Both the position numbers and the translations under genes were made by a program. Source: Mycolicibacterium thermoresistibile (GTDB taxonomy: Bacteria > Actinomycetota > Actinomycetes > Mycobacteriales > Mycobacteriaceae). Taken from it: a stretch of DNA of 64,000 bases. The notes under the pieces were generated by a model. That model saw only the letters and a program-made list of their open reading frames with translations. It was not told where the DNA came from and ran no database searches. The DNA is taken from the NCBI RefSeq assembly GCF_900187065.1, contig NZ_LT906483.1:2108001-2172000 (forward strand), given 5' to 3'. Shown piece after piece: positions 42,984 to 57,321 of the stretch; within the stretch, counting starts at the first letter, position 1; every line of letters starts with the position of its first letter.

Positions 42984-43672
42984 CCGTTCTGCTCATCACC
43001 GGTACCGGCACCGGCGTCGGTAAGACCATGACCACCGCGGCGCTGGCCTGCCACGCCCGGCTGGCCGGCATCGACGTCGCGGTGTGCAAACCGGTGCAGA
43101 CCGGATCCGCCGGACCGGACGGCGGCCCCGGCGACGACGATCTCGCCGAGATCGGCCGGCTCGCCGGGGTGACGGCGCGCTACGGTCGGTGGCGTTACCC
43201 CGAGCCGCTGGCCCCGCCGGCAGCCGCGGAGCGCGCCGGCGCCCGGCTGCCCACCCGTTCCGAACTCGTCGGGTTCATCGCGGAGGTCGCCGCCGCCCAC
43301 CGGCTGACCCTGGTGGAAGGGGCCGGCGGACTGCTCGTCGAACTCGCCGCCGACGGCACCACCCTGCGCGATGTGGCCGTCGACCTGTCCGCCCCGGTGC
43401 TGGTCGTGGTGGACGCCGGCCTGGGCACCCTCAACCACACCGCGCTGACGTTGGAGTCCCTTGCGCGCCACGAGGTCCGGTGTGAAGGACTGGCGATCGG
43501 GGCGTGGCCCGCGCAGCCCGGGCCGGCGGAGCTGTCCAACCGCGAGGCGCTCGCCCGGATGGCCACGGTGCGGGCCGCCCTGCCGGCCGGGATCGGGACG
43601 TTGGGCGACCGGGACTTCGAACGGCTCGCGGCCACCTCGTTCGCGCCGGGCTGGGTGACGGGGCTGGTCTGA
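42980..43672 (+). CDS. bioD: Dethiobiotin synthetase
   Basis: This 230-residue ATP-dependent enzyme closes the ureido ring from DAPA and CO2. The P-loop is GTGTGVGKT at 8-16, followed by AVCKPVQTG and the [12 protein letters not shown] loop. ATG 42980 overlaps the bioF stop by 4 nt. The next gene begins on the base after its stop. Confidence 0.95.
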   Translation: MTVLLITGTGTGVGKTMTTAALACHARLAGIDVAVCKPVQTGSAGPDGGPGDDDLAEIGRLAGVTARYGRWRYPEPLAPPAAAERAGARLPTRSELVGFIAEVAAAHRLTLVEGAGGLLVELAADGTTLRDVAVDLSAPVLVVVDAGLGTLNHTALTLESLARHEVRCEGLAIGAWPAQPGPAELSNREALARMATVRAALPAGIGTLGDRDFERLAATSFAPGWVTGLV

Positions 43673-44182
43673 ATGGTGCACTCGATCGAGTTGGTGTTCG
43701 ACACGACCGTCGAAACCGCCGTGCGCGACATCTGGTCCACGCTGGCCCGGCACGACCTGCGCAGCCCCGCTCCGGGCAGCCGGCCGCATGCGACGCTGAC
43801 CGTCGCCGAGCGCATCGACGACGCCGTTCACGAGGCGCTTGCCCCGCTCACCGAGCGGCTGCCGCTGCCGTGTGTGATCGGGGCGCCGCTGATCTTCGGC
43901 CGTGGCCGGGCGGTGCTGGCCCGGCTGCTGATCCCGTCCGGCGAGCTGCTCGAACTGCACGCCGCGGTGTACCGGGGCAGCCTGCCGCACCTCACACCGG
44001 GGCCGATGCCGCACACCGAACCGGGGCAGTGGACCGGCCACGTCACGCTGGCCCGCCGGGTCGGTCCCGATCAGCTGGCCCGTGCGGTGGAGCTGGCCGG
44101 CCGGCCCACCGAGATCACCGGCAGCGTGGTCGGGCTGCGGCACTGGTACGGCGACAAGCGGATCGAGCGGTTGATCGGCTGA
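43673..44182 (+). CDS. 2H phosphoesterase (2'-5' RNA ligase-like) protein
   Basis: This 169-residue protein has the two HxT motifs of the 2H superfamily: His39-Ala-Thr41 (PHATLTV) and His123-Val-Thr125 (GHVTLAR). The family includes RNA 2',3'-cyclic phosphodiesterases and ligases; the substrate here is unknown. It starts at ATG 43673 directly after bioD, corresponding to Rv1571, so it is carried on the biotin transcript without an obvious role in the pathway. Confidence 0.82.
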   Translation: MVHSIELVFDTTVETAVRDIWSTLARHDLRSPAPGSRPHATLTVAERIDDAVHEALAPLTERLPLPCVIGAPLIFGRGRAVLARLLIPSGELLELHAAVYRGSLPHLTPGPMPHTEPGQWTGHVTLARRVGPDQLARAVELAGRPTEITGSVVGLRHWYGDKRIERLIG

Positions 44183-44242
44183 GATCCGCGGGACCGCCCC
44201 GAGCTCCTGCTGTTCGGATGTTCTCGGGTGCTGTCGGGATGC

Positions 44243-44833
44243 CTATTCGGACTTGCGTGCCGCGGCGTCGATCTCGGCGGCGATCCCGTTGATCAACAGG
44301 TTCAGCCCGAACGCGAACCGGGCGCTGGGGTTGTCGTCGGCGGGCGGTTCGGCGACCTCGGCGCCGGCGGCGTCCCACTGCAGCCGGGACTGCTCGTCAC
44401 CGGTGAACCCCAACACGTAGTGGACGATGGTGCGGGCGGCCAGCACGGCCCGGCTGCCCTCCAGCCCGGCGGCGGCCGCGGCGGCGGCGAACCGGGCCAG
44501 GATCTCGTCGAGCACCCGGGACTGACCGGCGGCGAAGGTCGCCGAGACCAGTTCGGCGCCGTCGGTGTGTGACAGCAGGGCGTCCCGCAGACGGCCGGCC
44601 GTCGAGCTGATCCGCTCGGCCCAGCCGGGTTCCGGCTCCCCGGCCGGTACCGGTGTCAGAATGCGGTCGGCGACGGCGCCGAGCAGTTCCTGCTTGTTGG
44701 CGAAATGCCAATACAACGCACCGGCGGTGACTCCGAGTTCGCGGGCCAGCCGGCGGGTGGTGAGGTCGGCGATGCCGTAGTTGTCCAGGATCGCGGTCGC
44801 CGCGTCGACCACATCGCTTTTGCGCAGCTGCAC
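44243..44833 (-). CDS. bioQ: TetR-family biotin repressor BioQ
   Basis: This 196-residue regulator has a TetR helix-turn-helix (LTTRRLARELGVTAGALYWHFANKQELLGAVADRIL) and a helical effector domain with a TetR_C-like HYVLGFTGDEQSRLQ segment. Its position divergent from bioB and next to bioFD, with matched TGAAC-N3-GTTTA sites at both bio promoters, identifies it as BioQ, which represses biotin genes in mycobacteria and corynebacteria. GTG 44833 lies 6 nt after TAGAGT (44845-44840), so the mRNA is probably leaderless. The operator overlaps this promoter, implying autoregulation. Confidence 0.85.
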   Translation of the reverse strand: MQLRKSDVVDAATAILDNYGIADLTTRRLARELGVTAGALYWHFANKQELLGAVADRILTPVPAGEPEPGWAERISSTAGRLRDALLSHTDGAELVSATFAAGQSRVLDEILARFAAAAAAAGLEGSRAVLAARTIVHYVLGFTGDEQSRLQWDAAGAEVAEPPADDNPSARFAFGLNLLINGIAAEIDAAARKSE

Positions 44834-44846
44834 CCCCGTACTCTAA

Positions 44847-45878
<1,032 letters not shown>

Positions 45879-45889
45879 GCCTGTAGGGC

Positions 45890-46081
45890 ATGTACAACGT
45901 CTACACCGGGGAGCCGGAGGGCGGTCCGACACCGCCCGCGGCCCAGTTGGGTCTCGAACCCCCGCGGTTCTGTGCCGAATGCGGCCGCCGGATGGTGGTG
46001 CAGGTGCGGCCGGACGGCTGGTCGGCGAAGTGCTCACGGCACGGCGTCATCGACTCGGCCGATCTGGAGCCGTACCGATGA
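45890..46081 (+). CDS. bsaP: Biotin synthase auxiliary protein
   Basis: This 63-residue protein has Cys28 and Cys31 (CAEC), Cys48 and His51 (CSRHG), a possible metal or Fe-S site. It is the Rv1590 type, named BsaP for helping actinobacterial BioB use its auxiliary cluster. Immediate linkage to bioB supports this. The gene is easily missed because of its size. Its stop overlaps the ATG of the next gene (ATGA). Confidence 0.82.
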   Translation: MYNVYTGEPEGGPTPPAAQLGLEPPRFCAECGRRMVVQVRPDGWSAKCSRHGVIDSADLEPYR

Positions 46082-46791
46082 TCCGCGACGAGGGCCCCGA
46101 GACACGTTCCACCGCCGCGCCGGCGCTGACGCACCGCCGCGCGGCCGCCGTCGTGGTCGCCGGACTGACCGGGGCCGGGGTGCTGACCGGGGCGGTGTGG
46201 GCGTGGCTGGCGCCGCCGGCCCGTGGCGTCATCGCGTTGAGCCGGACCGGCAACCGGGTCCGCGCCTACCTCGGCGCCGAGGCCGACAACTTCTTCACCG
46301 CGGCGTTTCTGATGGTCGGCTTCCTGTCCGCGGTCGCGGTGGTGGCGGCGGTGCTGGTGTGGCAGTGGCGTGCCCACCGCGGACCGCTGATGGCCGCGGC
46401 GGTGACGATCGGCGGCGGGTCGGCGGCGGCCGTGGCCACCGGCGTCGGCGCCGCGCTGGTGCGGTGGCGCTACGGCGCGGTGGACGTCGCCGCGGCGCCG
46501 GTGACCCCCGAACAGCGGGTGCACTACTTCACCGAGGCGCCGGCGGTGTTCTTCGGCCACACCCCGTTGCAGATCGCGGCCACGATCGTGTTTCCCGCGG
46601 CGGTGGGGGCGCTGGTGTACGCCCTGCTGGCGGTGTCGACGGCCCGCGACGACCTGGGCGGCTGGCCGCCGGTGGAGTACGGCCCGGGCGGGCCGCCCGG
46701 GCCGTACTCCACCGCGAGCGCCGCTACTACTGGTCGAACCGGGACAGGGGCCGGCGATCCACCCGTCGGCCGGTCAGCACCTTCGCCGTGA
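46078..46791 (+). CDS. Conserved mycobacterial membrane protein (DUF2567/Rv1591 type)
   Basis: This 237-residue protein has four hydrophobic segments ([69 protein letters not shown] and a later [20 protein letters not shown]) and a Gly/Pro-rich tail. The function is unknown; synteny gives the Rv1591 assignment. It begins by a 4-nt overlap with bsaP. Its last 65 bp are antisense to the end of the lipase gene, and the tail from about 205 ([13 protein letters not shown]) looks poorly conserved. Confidence 0.75.
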   Translation: MIRDEGPETRSTAAPALTHRRAAAVVVAGLTGAGVLTGAVWAWLAPPARGVIALSRTGNRVRAYLGAEADNFFTAAFLMVGFLSAVAVVAAVLVWQWRAHRGPLMAAAVTIGGGSAAAVATGVGAALVRWRYGAVDVAAAPVTPEQRVHYFTEAPAVFFGHTPLQIAATIVFPAAVGALVYALLAVSTARDDLGGWPPVEYGPGGPPGPYSTASAATTGRTGTGAGDPPVGRSAPSP

Positions 46792-48085
46792 TCAGACCCA
46801 GCCGGAGCATGCCCCGGTAGGTCGACGGGTTGAACATCGTCGGCCATTTGGTGCGGGTCAGGTTGTGCTTGAGCGGCTGGCCGGCGAACCGGTCCCGCAG
46901 CCACCGCAACGTCATCGGCGCCGACATCGGATGCAGCAGCATGTGCTCGCTGAACATGTCGCGGTGGTAGGTGACGCGGACGCCGCCCTCGATGTAGGTG
47001 TCGGCCAGCGTGTCGATGTCGTCGACCGAGACGATCCGGTCGTGGCAGGCCTGCACCAGCAGCACCGGTGGGGCCGGGATCGCGCTGCCGAGTTTGATCC
47101 GGTCGAAGACCCGCTGCATGGCGGGGGTCTGCAGGATCTCCTCGAGCGGCTGGTCGACCAGCTTGCCCATGTCCATGCCGATCATCCGCAACACCGCGTG
47201 CGCGGTGGTCATCTTCTCGACCCGCTGCAGCATCGCCTTGCCCGTTTCGGTGGCGTGCTCGTCGATGATCTGGTCGACCTCGGGGAAGATGTGCGCCAGC
47301 GCGGCCACCACCATCGCCGGCAGACCCGCGTACAGGCTGCCGTTGAGCCGGCGGAAGGCGCTGCCCAGATCGCCCACCGGAGATCCCAGCACGGCGCCGA
47401 CCACGTTGAGGTCGGGGGCGTAGTCACGGCACACCTCGGCGGCCCAGGCCGACGCCAGCCCGCCGCCGGAGTAGCCCCACAGCCCGACCGGGGCGTCGAC
47501 CGCCAGGTTCAGGCGCTCGTAGCCCAGCGCCGCCCGCAGGCCGTCCAGGATGTGGTAGCCGGGTTCCAGCGGAGCGCCCCAGCTGCCGTCCGGGCCCTCG
47601 TGGTCGGGGACGGAGACCGCCCAGCCCTCCGCCAACGCGGCGGCGATCAGCAGAAACTCGAACTGGGCCAGCGCGCCCACGGCGCGTGCCCCCCGGCGCA
47701 GTGCGTAGGACGGAAAGCACCGGCTGGTGACCGCGTCGATCGCGCACTGGTAGGACACCACCGGGCAGCGGCCGTTCTTGTCCCGTTCGGCGGGCACCAC
47801 CACGGTGGTGACGGTGGCTCGGGGCCGGCCGTCGAAGCCGGTGGTGCGGTACAGCAGCTGGGTGGCGGTGAACTTCTGCGGGATCAGCCCCATGAACGCC
47901 AACTCGACGTCCCGGGATCGCAGCACCGTGCCGGGCCGGGCGTGCTCGAAGCCGGGCGGCGGCTCGTAGAAGGGATCGCGCTCCGGAAGAATCGGCCGGG
48001 TGCGCCGCAGTGCCTCGTGAGTCGGGCGGCCGATCCACTCGGCCCCCGTCGATTGCGCCGCGCTGCCCAGGTCCATCCCGGGCAT
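46727..48085 (-). CDS. Secretory lipase family (LIP) alpha/beta hydrolase
   Basis: This 452-residue serine hydrolase has the nucleophile Ser206 in GYSGGG, and [10 protein letters not shown] and [13 protein letters not shown] segments that resemble the Asp and His regions of the LIP family. It corresponds to Rv1592c and may cleave lipid esters. There is no clear signal peptide. The acid [19 protein letters not shown] opening block is conserved in the family. The ATG at 48085 is used; the CDS converges with the Rv1591-type gene. Confidence 0.87.
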   Translation of the reverse strand: MPGMDLGSAAQSTGAEWIGRPTHEALRRTRPILPERDPFYEPPPGFEHARPGTVLRSRDVELAFMGLIPQKFTATQLLYRTTGFDGRPRATVTTVVVPAERDKNGRCPVVSYQCAIDAVTSRCFPSYALRRGARAVGALAQFEFLLIAAALAEGWAVSVPDHEGPDGSWGAPLEPGYHILDGLRAALGYERLNLAVDAPVGLWGYSGGGLASAWAAEVCRDYAPDLNVVGAVLGSPVGDLGSAFRRLNGSLYAGLPAMVVAALAHIFPEVDQIIDEHATETGKAMLQRVEKMTTAHAVLRMIGMDMGKLVDQPLEEILQTPAMQRVFDRIKLGSAIPAPPVLLVQACHDRIVSVDDIDTLADTYIEGGVRVTYHRDMFSEHMLLHPMSAPMTLRWLRDRFAGQPLKHNLTRTKWPTMFNPSTYRGMLRLGLITAKVLTGRRVDRRPLSRFDQ

Positions 48086-48136
48086 TCTTCCTTAAGAGGT
48101 CGGTAAGAATCCAATCCCCTGGTGACCGGGGTGGCA

Positions 48137-48832
48137 TCAGACCGCGGGCGGGCGGAACGCGGCGTATTCGTCGGTGACCCGGTAGCGGTTCTCGGTGAAC
48201 CGGTACAACGCCGGCGGCCGGCCCCCGGCGCGCCCCGAACGCGCGGTGCTGCCGGTCCGGGTGATGACGTGGCGGCGTTCCAGTACCCGCTGCAGGTTCG
48301 TGGTGTCCACCGGGTGACCCAGGGCTGCCGCATAGATGTCACGAAGCGTGGACAGCGCGAATTCTTCTGGTGCCAAACCGAATCCGATGTTCGTATAGGA
48401 CAGTTTGGCCACCAGCCGACTGCGTGCGTGTTCGACCATCGGACCGTGGTCGAACGCCATCGGGGGAAGTGCGTGGACCGGATGCCAGCGGGTGTCGTCG
48501 GGCAGCGCCGGCGATGCGGGGGAGGGCACCAGGCCCAGATAGGTCGACGCGATGGTGCGCACCCCCGGCACCCGGTGCGGGTCGGAGAACACCGCGAGCT
48601 GTTCGAGGTGGGCCAGCTCCCGCAGATCGACCTTCTCGGCGAGCTGGCGTCGCACCGAGCTGGTCAGATCCTCGTCGGTGCCCAGCAGCCCGCCGGGCAG
48701 CGACCACCTGCCTCGCTCGGGTTCCAGTGCACGCTGCCATAACAGCACGTGAAGGGCGGGTTGCCGGGAATCGAGCCCGCGCACCTGGAACACCACGGCG
48801 AGCACTTCATGCTCGGTGCTACTATGTGACAT
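48137..48832 (-). CDS. nrtR: NrtR-type Nudix transcriptional repressor of NAD synthesis
   Basis: This 231-residue protein has an N-terminal Nudix-like domain in which the catalytic box is broken ([10 protein letters not shown] then RRQLAEK, lacking the REXXEE glutamates), the hallmark of a ligand-sensing rather than hydrolytic Nudix. The C-terminal winged helix ([24 protein letters not shown], then GRPPALYRF) binds DNA. It is divergent from nadABC, as Rv1593c is, and should repress it. ATG 48832 is 7 nt after TACAAT (48845-48840), so it is probably leaderless. The longer open frame upstream crosses nadA and is not coding. Confidence 0.87.
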   Translation of the reverse strand: MSHSSTEHEVLAVVFQVRGLDSRQPALHVLLWQRALEPERGRWSLPGGLLGTDEDLTSSVRRQLAEKVDLRELAHLEQLAVFSDPHRVPGVRTIASTYLGLVPSPASPALPDDTRWHPVHALPPMAFDHGPMVEHARSRLVAKLSYTNIGFGLAPEEFALSTLRDIYAAALGHPVDTTNLQRVLERRHVITRTGSTARSGRAGGRPPALYRFTENRYRVTDEYAAFRPPAV

Positions 48833-48855
48833 GTTTTCGATTGTAAGTCGAAAAC
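48833..48855. promoter_or_regulatory. NrtR operator between nrtR and nadA
   Basis: GTTTTCGA (48833-48840), 7 nt, TCGAAAAC (48848-48855) is a perfect 8-bp inverted repeat. The left arm ends at the nrtR start codon and the site covers the nrtR -10 box TACAAT, so binding would repress nrtR itself as well as nadA, which starts 26 bp further on. The match between regulator, target and palindrome is strong. Confidence 0.78.
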
Positions 48856-48880
48856 CAGCGCTGGCAGAGGGGACCGCCAA

Positions 48881-49915
48881 ATGACTGTGCTTGACCAACG
48901 GCTCTCGCACGACGACGCCTCGGACTGGGAGGCTTCGGCGCCGGACGTCGAGCCCACCGCGGAGTGGGCCGCCGAGATTCGCCGCCTGGCCGATGCGCGC
49001 GGGGCGACGCTGCTGGCCCACAACTACCAGCTGCCGGCGATCCAGGACGTCGCCGACCACGTGGGTGACTCGCTGGCGCTGTCGCGGATCGCGGCCGAGG
49101 CGCCGGAGGGCACCATCGTGTTCTGCGGTGTGCACTTCATGGCCGAGACCGCCAAGATCCTCAGCCCGGACAAGACCGTGCTGATCCCGGACGCGCGGGC
49201 CGGCTGCTCGCTGGCCGACTCGATCACCGCCGAGGATCTGCGGGCCTGGAAGGCCGAGCATCCCGGCGCGGTTGTGGTGTCCTACGTCAACACCACCGCG
49301 GCCGTGAAGGCCGAGACCGACATCTGCTGCACGTCGTCGAACGCCGTCGACGTGGTGCGGTCGATCCCGGCCGACCGGGAGGTGCTGTTCTGCCCGGACC
49401 AGTTCCTCGGCGCCCATGTGCGCCGGGTGACCGGCCGGGAGAACATGCACGTGTGGGCCGGCGAATGCCACGTGCACGCCGGCATCAACGGTGAGGAGCT
49501 GTCCGATCAGGCCCGCAGCCACCCGGACGCCGAACTGTTCGTTCATCCCGAATGCGGTTGTGCCACCTCGGCTCTCTACCTCGCCGGCGAGGGCGCCTTC
49601 CCGGCGGAGCGGGTGAAGATCCTGTCCACCGGCGGCATGATCGACGCGGCGCGGCAGTCGCAGGCCCGGCAGGTGCTGGTCGCCACCGAGGTCGGCATGC
49701 TGCACCAGTTGCGCCGGGCCGCACCGGAGATCGACTTCCGGGCGGTCAACGACCGGGCATCGTGCCGGTTCATGAAGATGATCACCCCCGGTGCGCTGCT
49801 GCGCTGCCTGCAGGAGGGGCGCGACGTCATCGAGGTCGACCCGGAGATCGCCGAGAAGGCCCGCCGCAGCGTGCAGCGCATGATCGAGATCGGACAGCCC
49901 GGAAGCGGCGAATGA
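48881..49915 (+). CDS. nadA: Quinolinate synthase
   Basis: This 344-residue [4Fe-4S] enzyme condenses iminoaspartate with dihydroxyacetone phosphate to quinolinate. It has [38 protein letters not shown], the cluster region with Cys in [11 protein letters not shown] and VHPECGCAT, and a C-terminal [14 protein letters not shown] block. ATG 48881 follows GAGGGGA. It heads the nadA-nadB-nadC operon, whose promoter has the NrtR palindrome. Confidence 0.96.
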   Translation: MTVLDQRLSHDDASDWEASAPDVEPTAEWAAEIRRLADARGATLLAHNYQLPAIQDVADHVGDSLALSRIAAEAPEGTIVFCGVHFMAETAKILSPDKTVLIPDARAGCSLADSITAEDLRAWKAEHPGAVVVSYVNTTAAVKAETDICCTSSNAVDVVRSIPADREVLFCPDQFLGAHVRRVTGRENMHVWAGECHVHAGINGEELSDQARSHPDAELFVHPECGCATSALYLAGEGAFPAERVKILSTGGMIDAARQSQARQVLVATEVGMLHQLRRAAPEIDFRAVNDRASCRFMKMITPGALLRCLQEGRDVIEVDPEIAEKARRSVQRMIEIGQPGSGE

Positions 49916-51504
49916 TCCACCGCTTCGGTTGCGGCGGAAGCGGATCGGTGGCCTGGCAACAACGGGCCGATGTGGTGGTGATCGGGACCGGGGTGGCCGG
50001 TCTGGTGGCCGCCCGGGCGGCCGGGCGCGCCGGCCGCCGGGTGGTTGTGCTGTCCAAGACCGACGACATCGGCCAGACCGCGACCCGTTACGCGCAGGGC
50101 GGCATCGCGGTGGTGCTGCCCGACACCGACGACTCGGTGGACGTGCACGTCGCCGACACACTGGCCGCCGGCGGCGGGCTGTGTGACCCGCGGATCGTGC
50201 GCTCGATCGTCGCCGACGGCTACGCGGCCGTCTGCGACCTCATCGGCGCGGGCGCCCGGTTCGACCGGGCCGCGTCCGGGGGCTGGGCCCGCACCCGCGA
50301 GGGTGGCCACACCCGGCGCCGCGTCATCCACGCGGGCGGCGACGCCACCGGAGTCGAGGTGCAGCGTGCGCTGGAGGCCGCCGCGGCGGGGCTGGACATC
50401 CGGTGCCGGCATCAGGCCGTGCAGGTGCTGGTGCGGGACGGCGCGGTGGCCGGGGTGCTGGTGCGCAACGACGACGGCCTCGGGGTGCTGCACACCCCGG
50501 CGGTGGTGATCGCCACCGGCGGGCTCGGACAGCTCTACACCGCCACCACCAACCCGGACGGGTCCACCGGTGACGGGGTGGCGCTGGCGCTCACGGCCGG
50601 CGCCGCGGTCAGCGACCTCGAGTTCATCCAGTTCCACCCGACCATGCTGTTCGACGGGGCGTCCGGTGGGCGCCGCCCGCTGATCACCGAGGCGGTGCGC
50701 GGTGAGGGCGCCACCCTGGTCGACGCGCGCGGCGAGCCGGTCATGGCCGGGATCCACCCGATGGGCGATCTGGCGCCGCGCGATGTGGTGGCCGCCGCGA
50801 TCGAGGCCCGGCTGGCCGCCACCGGCGACCCCTGCGTGTTCCTCGACGCCCGCCGCGTCGCCGACTTCCCACGGCGGTTCCCGACCGTGACCGCGGTGTG
50901 CCACGCGGCCGGCTGCGACCCGGTGCGCCAACCGATCCCGGTGGTGCCCGGCGCCCACTACAGCTGCGGCGGCATCGACACCGACGATCAGGGCCGCAGC
51001 ACCGTGCCCGGACTGTTCGCGGCCGGGGAGTGCGCCCGCACCGGGATGCACGGCGCCAACCGGCTGGCGTCCAACAGCCTGCTGGAGGGACTGGTCATGG
51101 GCGCCCGTGCCGGCCGGGCCGCCGCCGGCCACGCCGCCGCGGCCGGGACCGTCGTCGCGGTGCCGCCGGCCGACACCGCGCAGCCCGCGGTCGATCGGAC
51201 CGAGCTGCAGCGCGCCATGACCCGGCACGCCTCGGTCATGCGCGACGGCGCCGGCCTGACCGAACTCGACGCGCTGCTCGCCACCGCCCGTCCCCGTCCG
51301 GCCCGGCGCCGGGCCGACATCGAGGACATCGCGCTGACCCTGACCGCCCGGGCGGTCGCCGTGGCGGCGCGCGAACGCACCGAAACGCGCGGATGCCACC
51401 ACCGCGCCGACCATCCCGACACCGATCACGCCCAGGCCGTGAGCAGCGTGGTGCGGCTCGACCACGGCCGGCTGATCACCGACGCACCGGTAGGAGCGGC
51501 CTGA
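49912..51504 (+). CDS. nadB: L-aspartate oxidase
   Basis: This 530-residue flavoenzyme oxidises aspartate to iminoaspartate for NadA. The dinucleotide fold is [24 protein letters not shown]; other conserved parts are [23 protein letters not shown] and [21 protein letters not shown] 49912 overlaps the nadA stop by 4 nt. It ends at 51504, sharing that base with the nadC ATG. Confidence 0.95.
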   Translation: MIHRFGCGGSGSVAWQQRADVVVIGTGVAGLVAARAAGRAGRRVVVLSKTDDIGQTATRYAQGGIAVVLPDTDDSVDVHVADTLAAGGGLCDPRIVRSIVADGYAAVCDLIGAGARFDRAASGGWARTREGGHTRRRVIHAGGDATGVEVQRALEAAAAGLDIRCRHQAVQVLVRDGAVAGVLVRNDDGLGVLHTPAVVIATGGLGQLYTATTNPDGSTGDGVALALTAGAAVSDLEFIQFHPTMLFDGASGGRRPLITEAVRGEGATLVDARGEPVMAGIHPMGDLAPRDVVAAAIEARLAATGDPCVFLDARRVADFPRRFPTVTAVCHAAGCDPVRQPIPVVPGAHYSCGGIDTDDQGRSTVPGLFAAGECARTGMHGANRLASNSLLEGLVMGARAGRAAAGHAAAAGTVVAVPPADTAQPAVDRTELQRAMTRHASVMRDGAGLTELDALLATARPRPARRRADIEDIALTLTARAVAVAARERTETRGCHHRADHPDTDHAQAVSSVVRLDHGRLITDAPVGAA

Positions 51505-52370
51505 TGCGGCTCACCGACACCGAAGTGGCCGAAGCACGCGTGACCATCACCCGCGCGCTCGACGAGGATCTGCGGTACGGACCCGACATCACCACCACGG
51601 CCACCGTGCCGGCCGACGCCCGCACCACCGCGTCGATGGTGGCCCGGGAGCCCGGTGTCGTCGCCGGGATCGACGTGGCGCTGCTGGTCCTCGACGAGGT
51701 GCTCGGCCCGGACGGATATCAGGTGGTGCACCGCGTCGACGACGGCGCCCGGCTGGCGGCCGGCGGGGCGGCGCTGACCGTGCAGGCACCCACCCGGGGG
51801 CTGCTCACCGCCGAACGGACCATGCTCAACCTGGTGTGCCACCTGTCCGGCATCGCGACCACCACCGCGGCCTGGGTGGCGGCGGTCGAAGGGACCAAGG
51901 CCCGGATCCGCGACACCCGCAAGACCCTGCCCGGGCTGCGGGCGCTGCAGAAGTACGCGGTGCGGGTCGGCGGCGGCGTCAACCACCGGATGGGACTCGG
52001 GGACGCGGCGCTGATCAAGGACAACCACGTCGCGGCGGCGGGCTCGGTGGTGGCCGCCCTGCGGGCCGTCCGCAGCGCGGCGCCGGATCTGCCGTGTGAG
52101 GTCGAGGTCGACTCGCTCGAACAGCTCGACGAGGTGCTGGCCGAGGACCTGGGCGAGGAGGCGTTGATCCTGCTGGACAACTTCCCGGTGTGGCAGACCC
52201 AGATCGCGGTGCAACGGCGTGATTCCCGGTCGCCGGAGACCAAACTCGAATCCTCGGGCGGCCTGGCGCTGGAGAACGCCGCCGACTACGCGGCCACCGG
52301 GGTGGACTATCTGGCCGTCGGCGCGCTCACCCACTCGGTGCGCGTGCTCGACATCGGCCTGGACGTGTGA
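51504..52370 (+). CDS. nadC: Nicotinate-nucleotide pyrophosphorylase (carboxylating)
   Basis: This 288-residue type II PRTase converts quinolinate and PRPP to nicotinate mononucleotide. Conserved parts are the DTRKTLPGLRALQKYAVRVGGG block with its catalytic lysine, HRMGLGDAALIKDNH and ESSGGLALENAADYAATGVD. Start ATG 51504 overlaps the nadB stop by one base. It closes the NAD operon and is convergent with the next gene. Confidence 0.95.
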   Translation: MRLTDTEVAEARVTITRALDEDLRYGPDITTTATVPADARTTASMVAREPGVVAGIDVALLVLDEVLGPDGYQVVHRVDDGARLAAGGAALTVQAPTRGLLTAERTMLNLVCHLSGIATTTAAWVAAVEGTKARIRDTRKTLPGLRALQKYAVRVGGGVNHRMGLGDAALIKDNHVAAAGSVVAALRAVRSAAPDLPCEVEVDSLEQLDEVLAEDLGEEALILLDNFPVWQTQIAVQRRDSRSPETKLESSGGLALENAADYAATGVDYLAVGALTHSVRVLDIGLDV

Positions 52371-52391
52371 GAGGCGGATCGCACGGCGCCG

Positions 52392-52775
52392 TCAGGCGAT
52401 GTCGGCCACGAACACCGCGCTGTTCTTCGCCTGCAGCCGCGCGAAGCCCGGCAGCGCCGCCACCTCACCGCCCGGCGGCACGATGCGCGGATTCACCACG
52501 TGCCATTCGCGTCCGCGCACCACGACGTCGGCCTCGCCCGCGGCCAACACGTTCTTGACCCAGTCGGTCTTGCCGTGGCCGAGCACGATCGCCAGCTCAT
52601 TGCCCCTGCGGTAGGTGGTGACGACGGTCTCGTAGTCCCGGCCGGACCGCCGGCCCCGGTGTCTGAGCAACGAAAGCCCAGGTAGCCGACCGGCGAACGG
52701 TTTGATCACCGGGTTGAAGTATCTGATCTGGATGCGGTCCAGCCAGGGCGGGAACATCCGCGGCAGGTCGGTCAT
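52392..52775 (-). CDS. Ddn-like nitroreductase family deazaflavin-dependent protein
   Basis: This 127-residue split-barrel protein has LLRHRGRRSGRDYETVVTTYRRGNELAIVLGHGKTDWVKNVLAAGEADVVVRGREW, the Ddn/F420-binding family pattern, and is shorter than the copy at 28673. ATG 52775 is chosen; upstream codons to 52811 overlap the hisD start region on the other strand. Its place between nadC and hisD agrees with Rv1598c. The substrate is unknown. Confidence 0.8.
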   Translation of the reverse strand: MTDLPRMFPPWLDRIQIRYFNPVIKPFAGRLPGLSLLRHRGRRSGRDYETVVTTYRRGNELAIVLGHGKTDWVKNVLAAGEADVVVRGREWHVVNPRIVPPGGEVAALPGFARLQAKNSAVFVADIA

Positions 52776-52810
52776 AACGGCTCCGAATCCGATTTGGCGG
52801 TTCTGGGACA

Positions 52811-55921
<3,111 letters not shown>

Positions 55922-55925
<4 letters not shown>

Positions 55926-56554
55926 CCGCGGGTTCCAAGCGGAAGACGGTCGCCGTCCTGGACTACGGCTCGGGGAACCTGCGGTCGGCGCAGCGGGCGC
56001 TGGAGCGGGTCGGCGCCGACGTCGAGGTGACCGCCGACGCGCAGGTGGCGTTGTCCGCCGACGGTCTGGTGGTGCCCGGGGTCGGTGCGTTCGCCGCCTG
56101 CATGAGCGGACTGCACGCCGTCGGCGGGGACCGGATCATCGCCGAGCGGGTGGCCGCCGGCCGCCCGGTGCTGGGGGTGTGCGTCGGCATGCAGATCCTG
56201 TTCGCCCGCGGGGTGGAGTTCGGCGTGGAGTCCCGCGGCTGCGGTCAGTGGCCCGGTTCGGTGGTGCGACTGGACGCGCCGGTGGTGCCGCATCTGGGCT
56301 GGAACGTCGTCGACGCCCCGGCCGGCAGCCGGTTGTTCGCCGGGCTGGACTCCTGCACCCGGTTCTACTTCGTGCACTCCTACGCTGCCCAGCAGTGGGA
56401 GGGTGATCCGGCGGCCCTGCTCACCTGGTCGACGCATCACGTGCCGTTCCTGGCGGCGGTGGAGGACGGTCCACTGGCCGCCACCCAGTTCCATCCCGAG
56501 AAGAGCGGCGACGCGGGGGCCACACTGCTGGCCAACTGGGTCGCCGGTATCTAG
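55922..56554 (+). CDS. hisH: Imidazole glycerol phosphate synthase, glutaminase subunit
   Basis: This 210-residue class I glutamine amidotransferase supplies ammonia to HisF. The nucleophile Cys is in [10 protein letters not shown], and the His-Glu pair is in [14 protein letters not shown] 55922 overlaps the hisB stop by 4 nt. HisF follows two genes later. Confidence 0.95.
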
Positions 56555-56569
56555 GTAAGGTTGCGCTCC

Positions 56570-57316
56570 GTGTCATTGATTCTGTTGCCTGCCGTCGACG
56601 TGGTCGACGGTAAGGCGGTGCGATTGGTCCAGGGACAGGCCGGCAGCGAGACGGAGTACGGATCCGCGCTGGACGCCGCGCTCGGCTGGCAGCGCGACGG
56701 CGCCGAGTGGATCCACCTCGTCGACCTCGACGCGGCGTTCGGCCGCGGCTCCAACCGCGAGCTGATCGCCGAGGTGGTCGGCCGGCTCGACGTCGCAGTG
56801 GAACTGTCCGGCGGCATCCGCGACCACGAGTCGTTGCAGGCGGCGCTGGCGACCGGCTGTGCGCGGGTCAACCTCGGCACCGCGGCGCTGGAGGATCCGC
56901 AGTGGTGCGCCGAGGTGATCGCCGAACACGGCGACAAGGTGGCCGTGGGCCTGGACGTCAAGATCGACCCCTCGCACCCGGAGTCCCGGCACCGGCTGCG
57001 GGGCCGCGGCTGGGAGTCCGACGGCGGTGACCTGTGGGAGGTGCTGGAACGGCTGAACCGCGAGGGCTGCTCCCGCTACGTGGTCACCGACGTCACCAAG
57101 GACGGCACCCTCAAGGGGCCGAACCTGGAGCTGTTGAAGGCGGTGTGCGATCGCACCGACGCCCCGGTGATCGCCTCCGGCGGGGTGTCCAGCCTCGATG
57201 ACCTGCGTGCCATCGCCGCCCTGACCGACCGCGGGGTCGAGGGGGCGATCGTCGGCAAGGCGTTGTACGCGGGACGGTTCACATTGCCGGAGGCCCTGGC
57301 CGCGGTGAGGCAGTAG
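56570..57316 (+). CDS. priA: Phosphoribosyl isomerase A (bifunctional HisA/TrpF)
   Basis: This 248-residue TIM-barrel enzyme isomerises ProFAR for histidine and, in actinobacteria, also PRA for tryptophan. It has [18 protein letters not shown] with the first catalytic Asp, [13 protein letters not shown], and [16 protein letters not shown] with the second. No trpF gene appears in the trp run, consistent with the dual role. GTG 56570 has AGGTAAGG (56553-56560) at good spacing; TTG 56561 does not. Also called hisA. Confidence 0.92.
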   Translation: MSLILLPAVDVVDGKAVRLVQGQAGSETEYGSALDAALGWQRDGAEWIHLVDLDAAFGRGSNRELIAEVVGRLDVAVELSGGIRDHESLQAALATGCARVNLGTAALEDPQWCAEVIAEHGDKVAVGLDVKIDPSHPESRHRLRGRGWESDGGDLWEVLERLNREGCSRYVVTDVTKDGTLKGPNLELLKAVCDRTDAPVIASGGVSSLDDLRAIAALTDRGVEGAIVGKALYAGRFTLPEALAAVRQ

Positions 57317-57321
57317 CGGCG

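Noticed and set aside
48137..50161. A 674-residue version of NrtR starting inside nadB
   Set aside because: Homology begins at ATG 48832; the upstream part is antisense to nadA and nadB.
49576..51465. 629-codon minus-strand frame across nadB
   Set aside because: Shadow of nadB; composition is His/Gly/Arg-rich low complexity.
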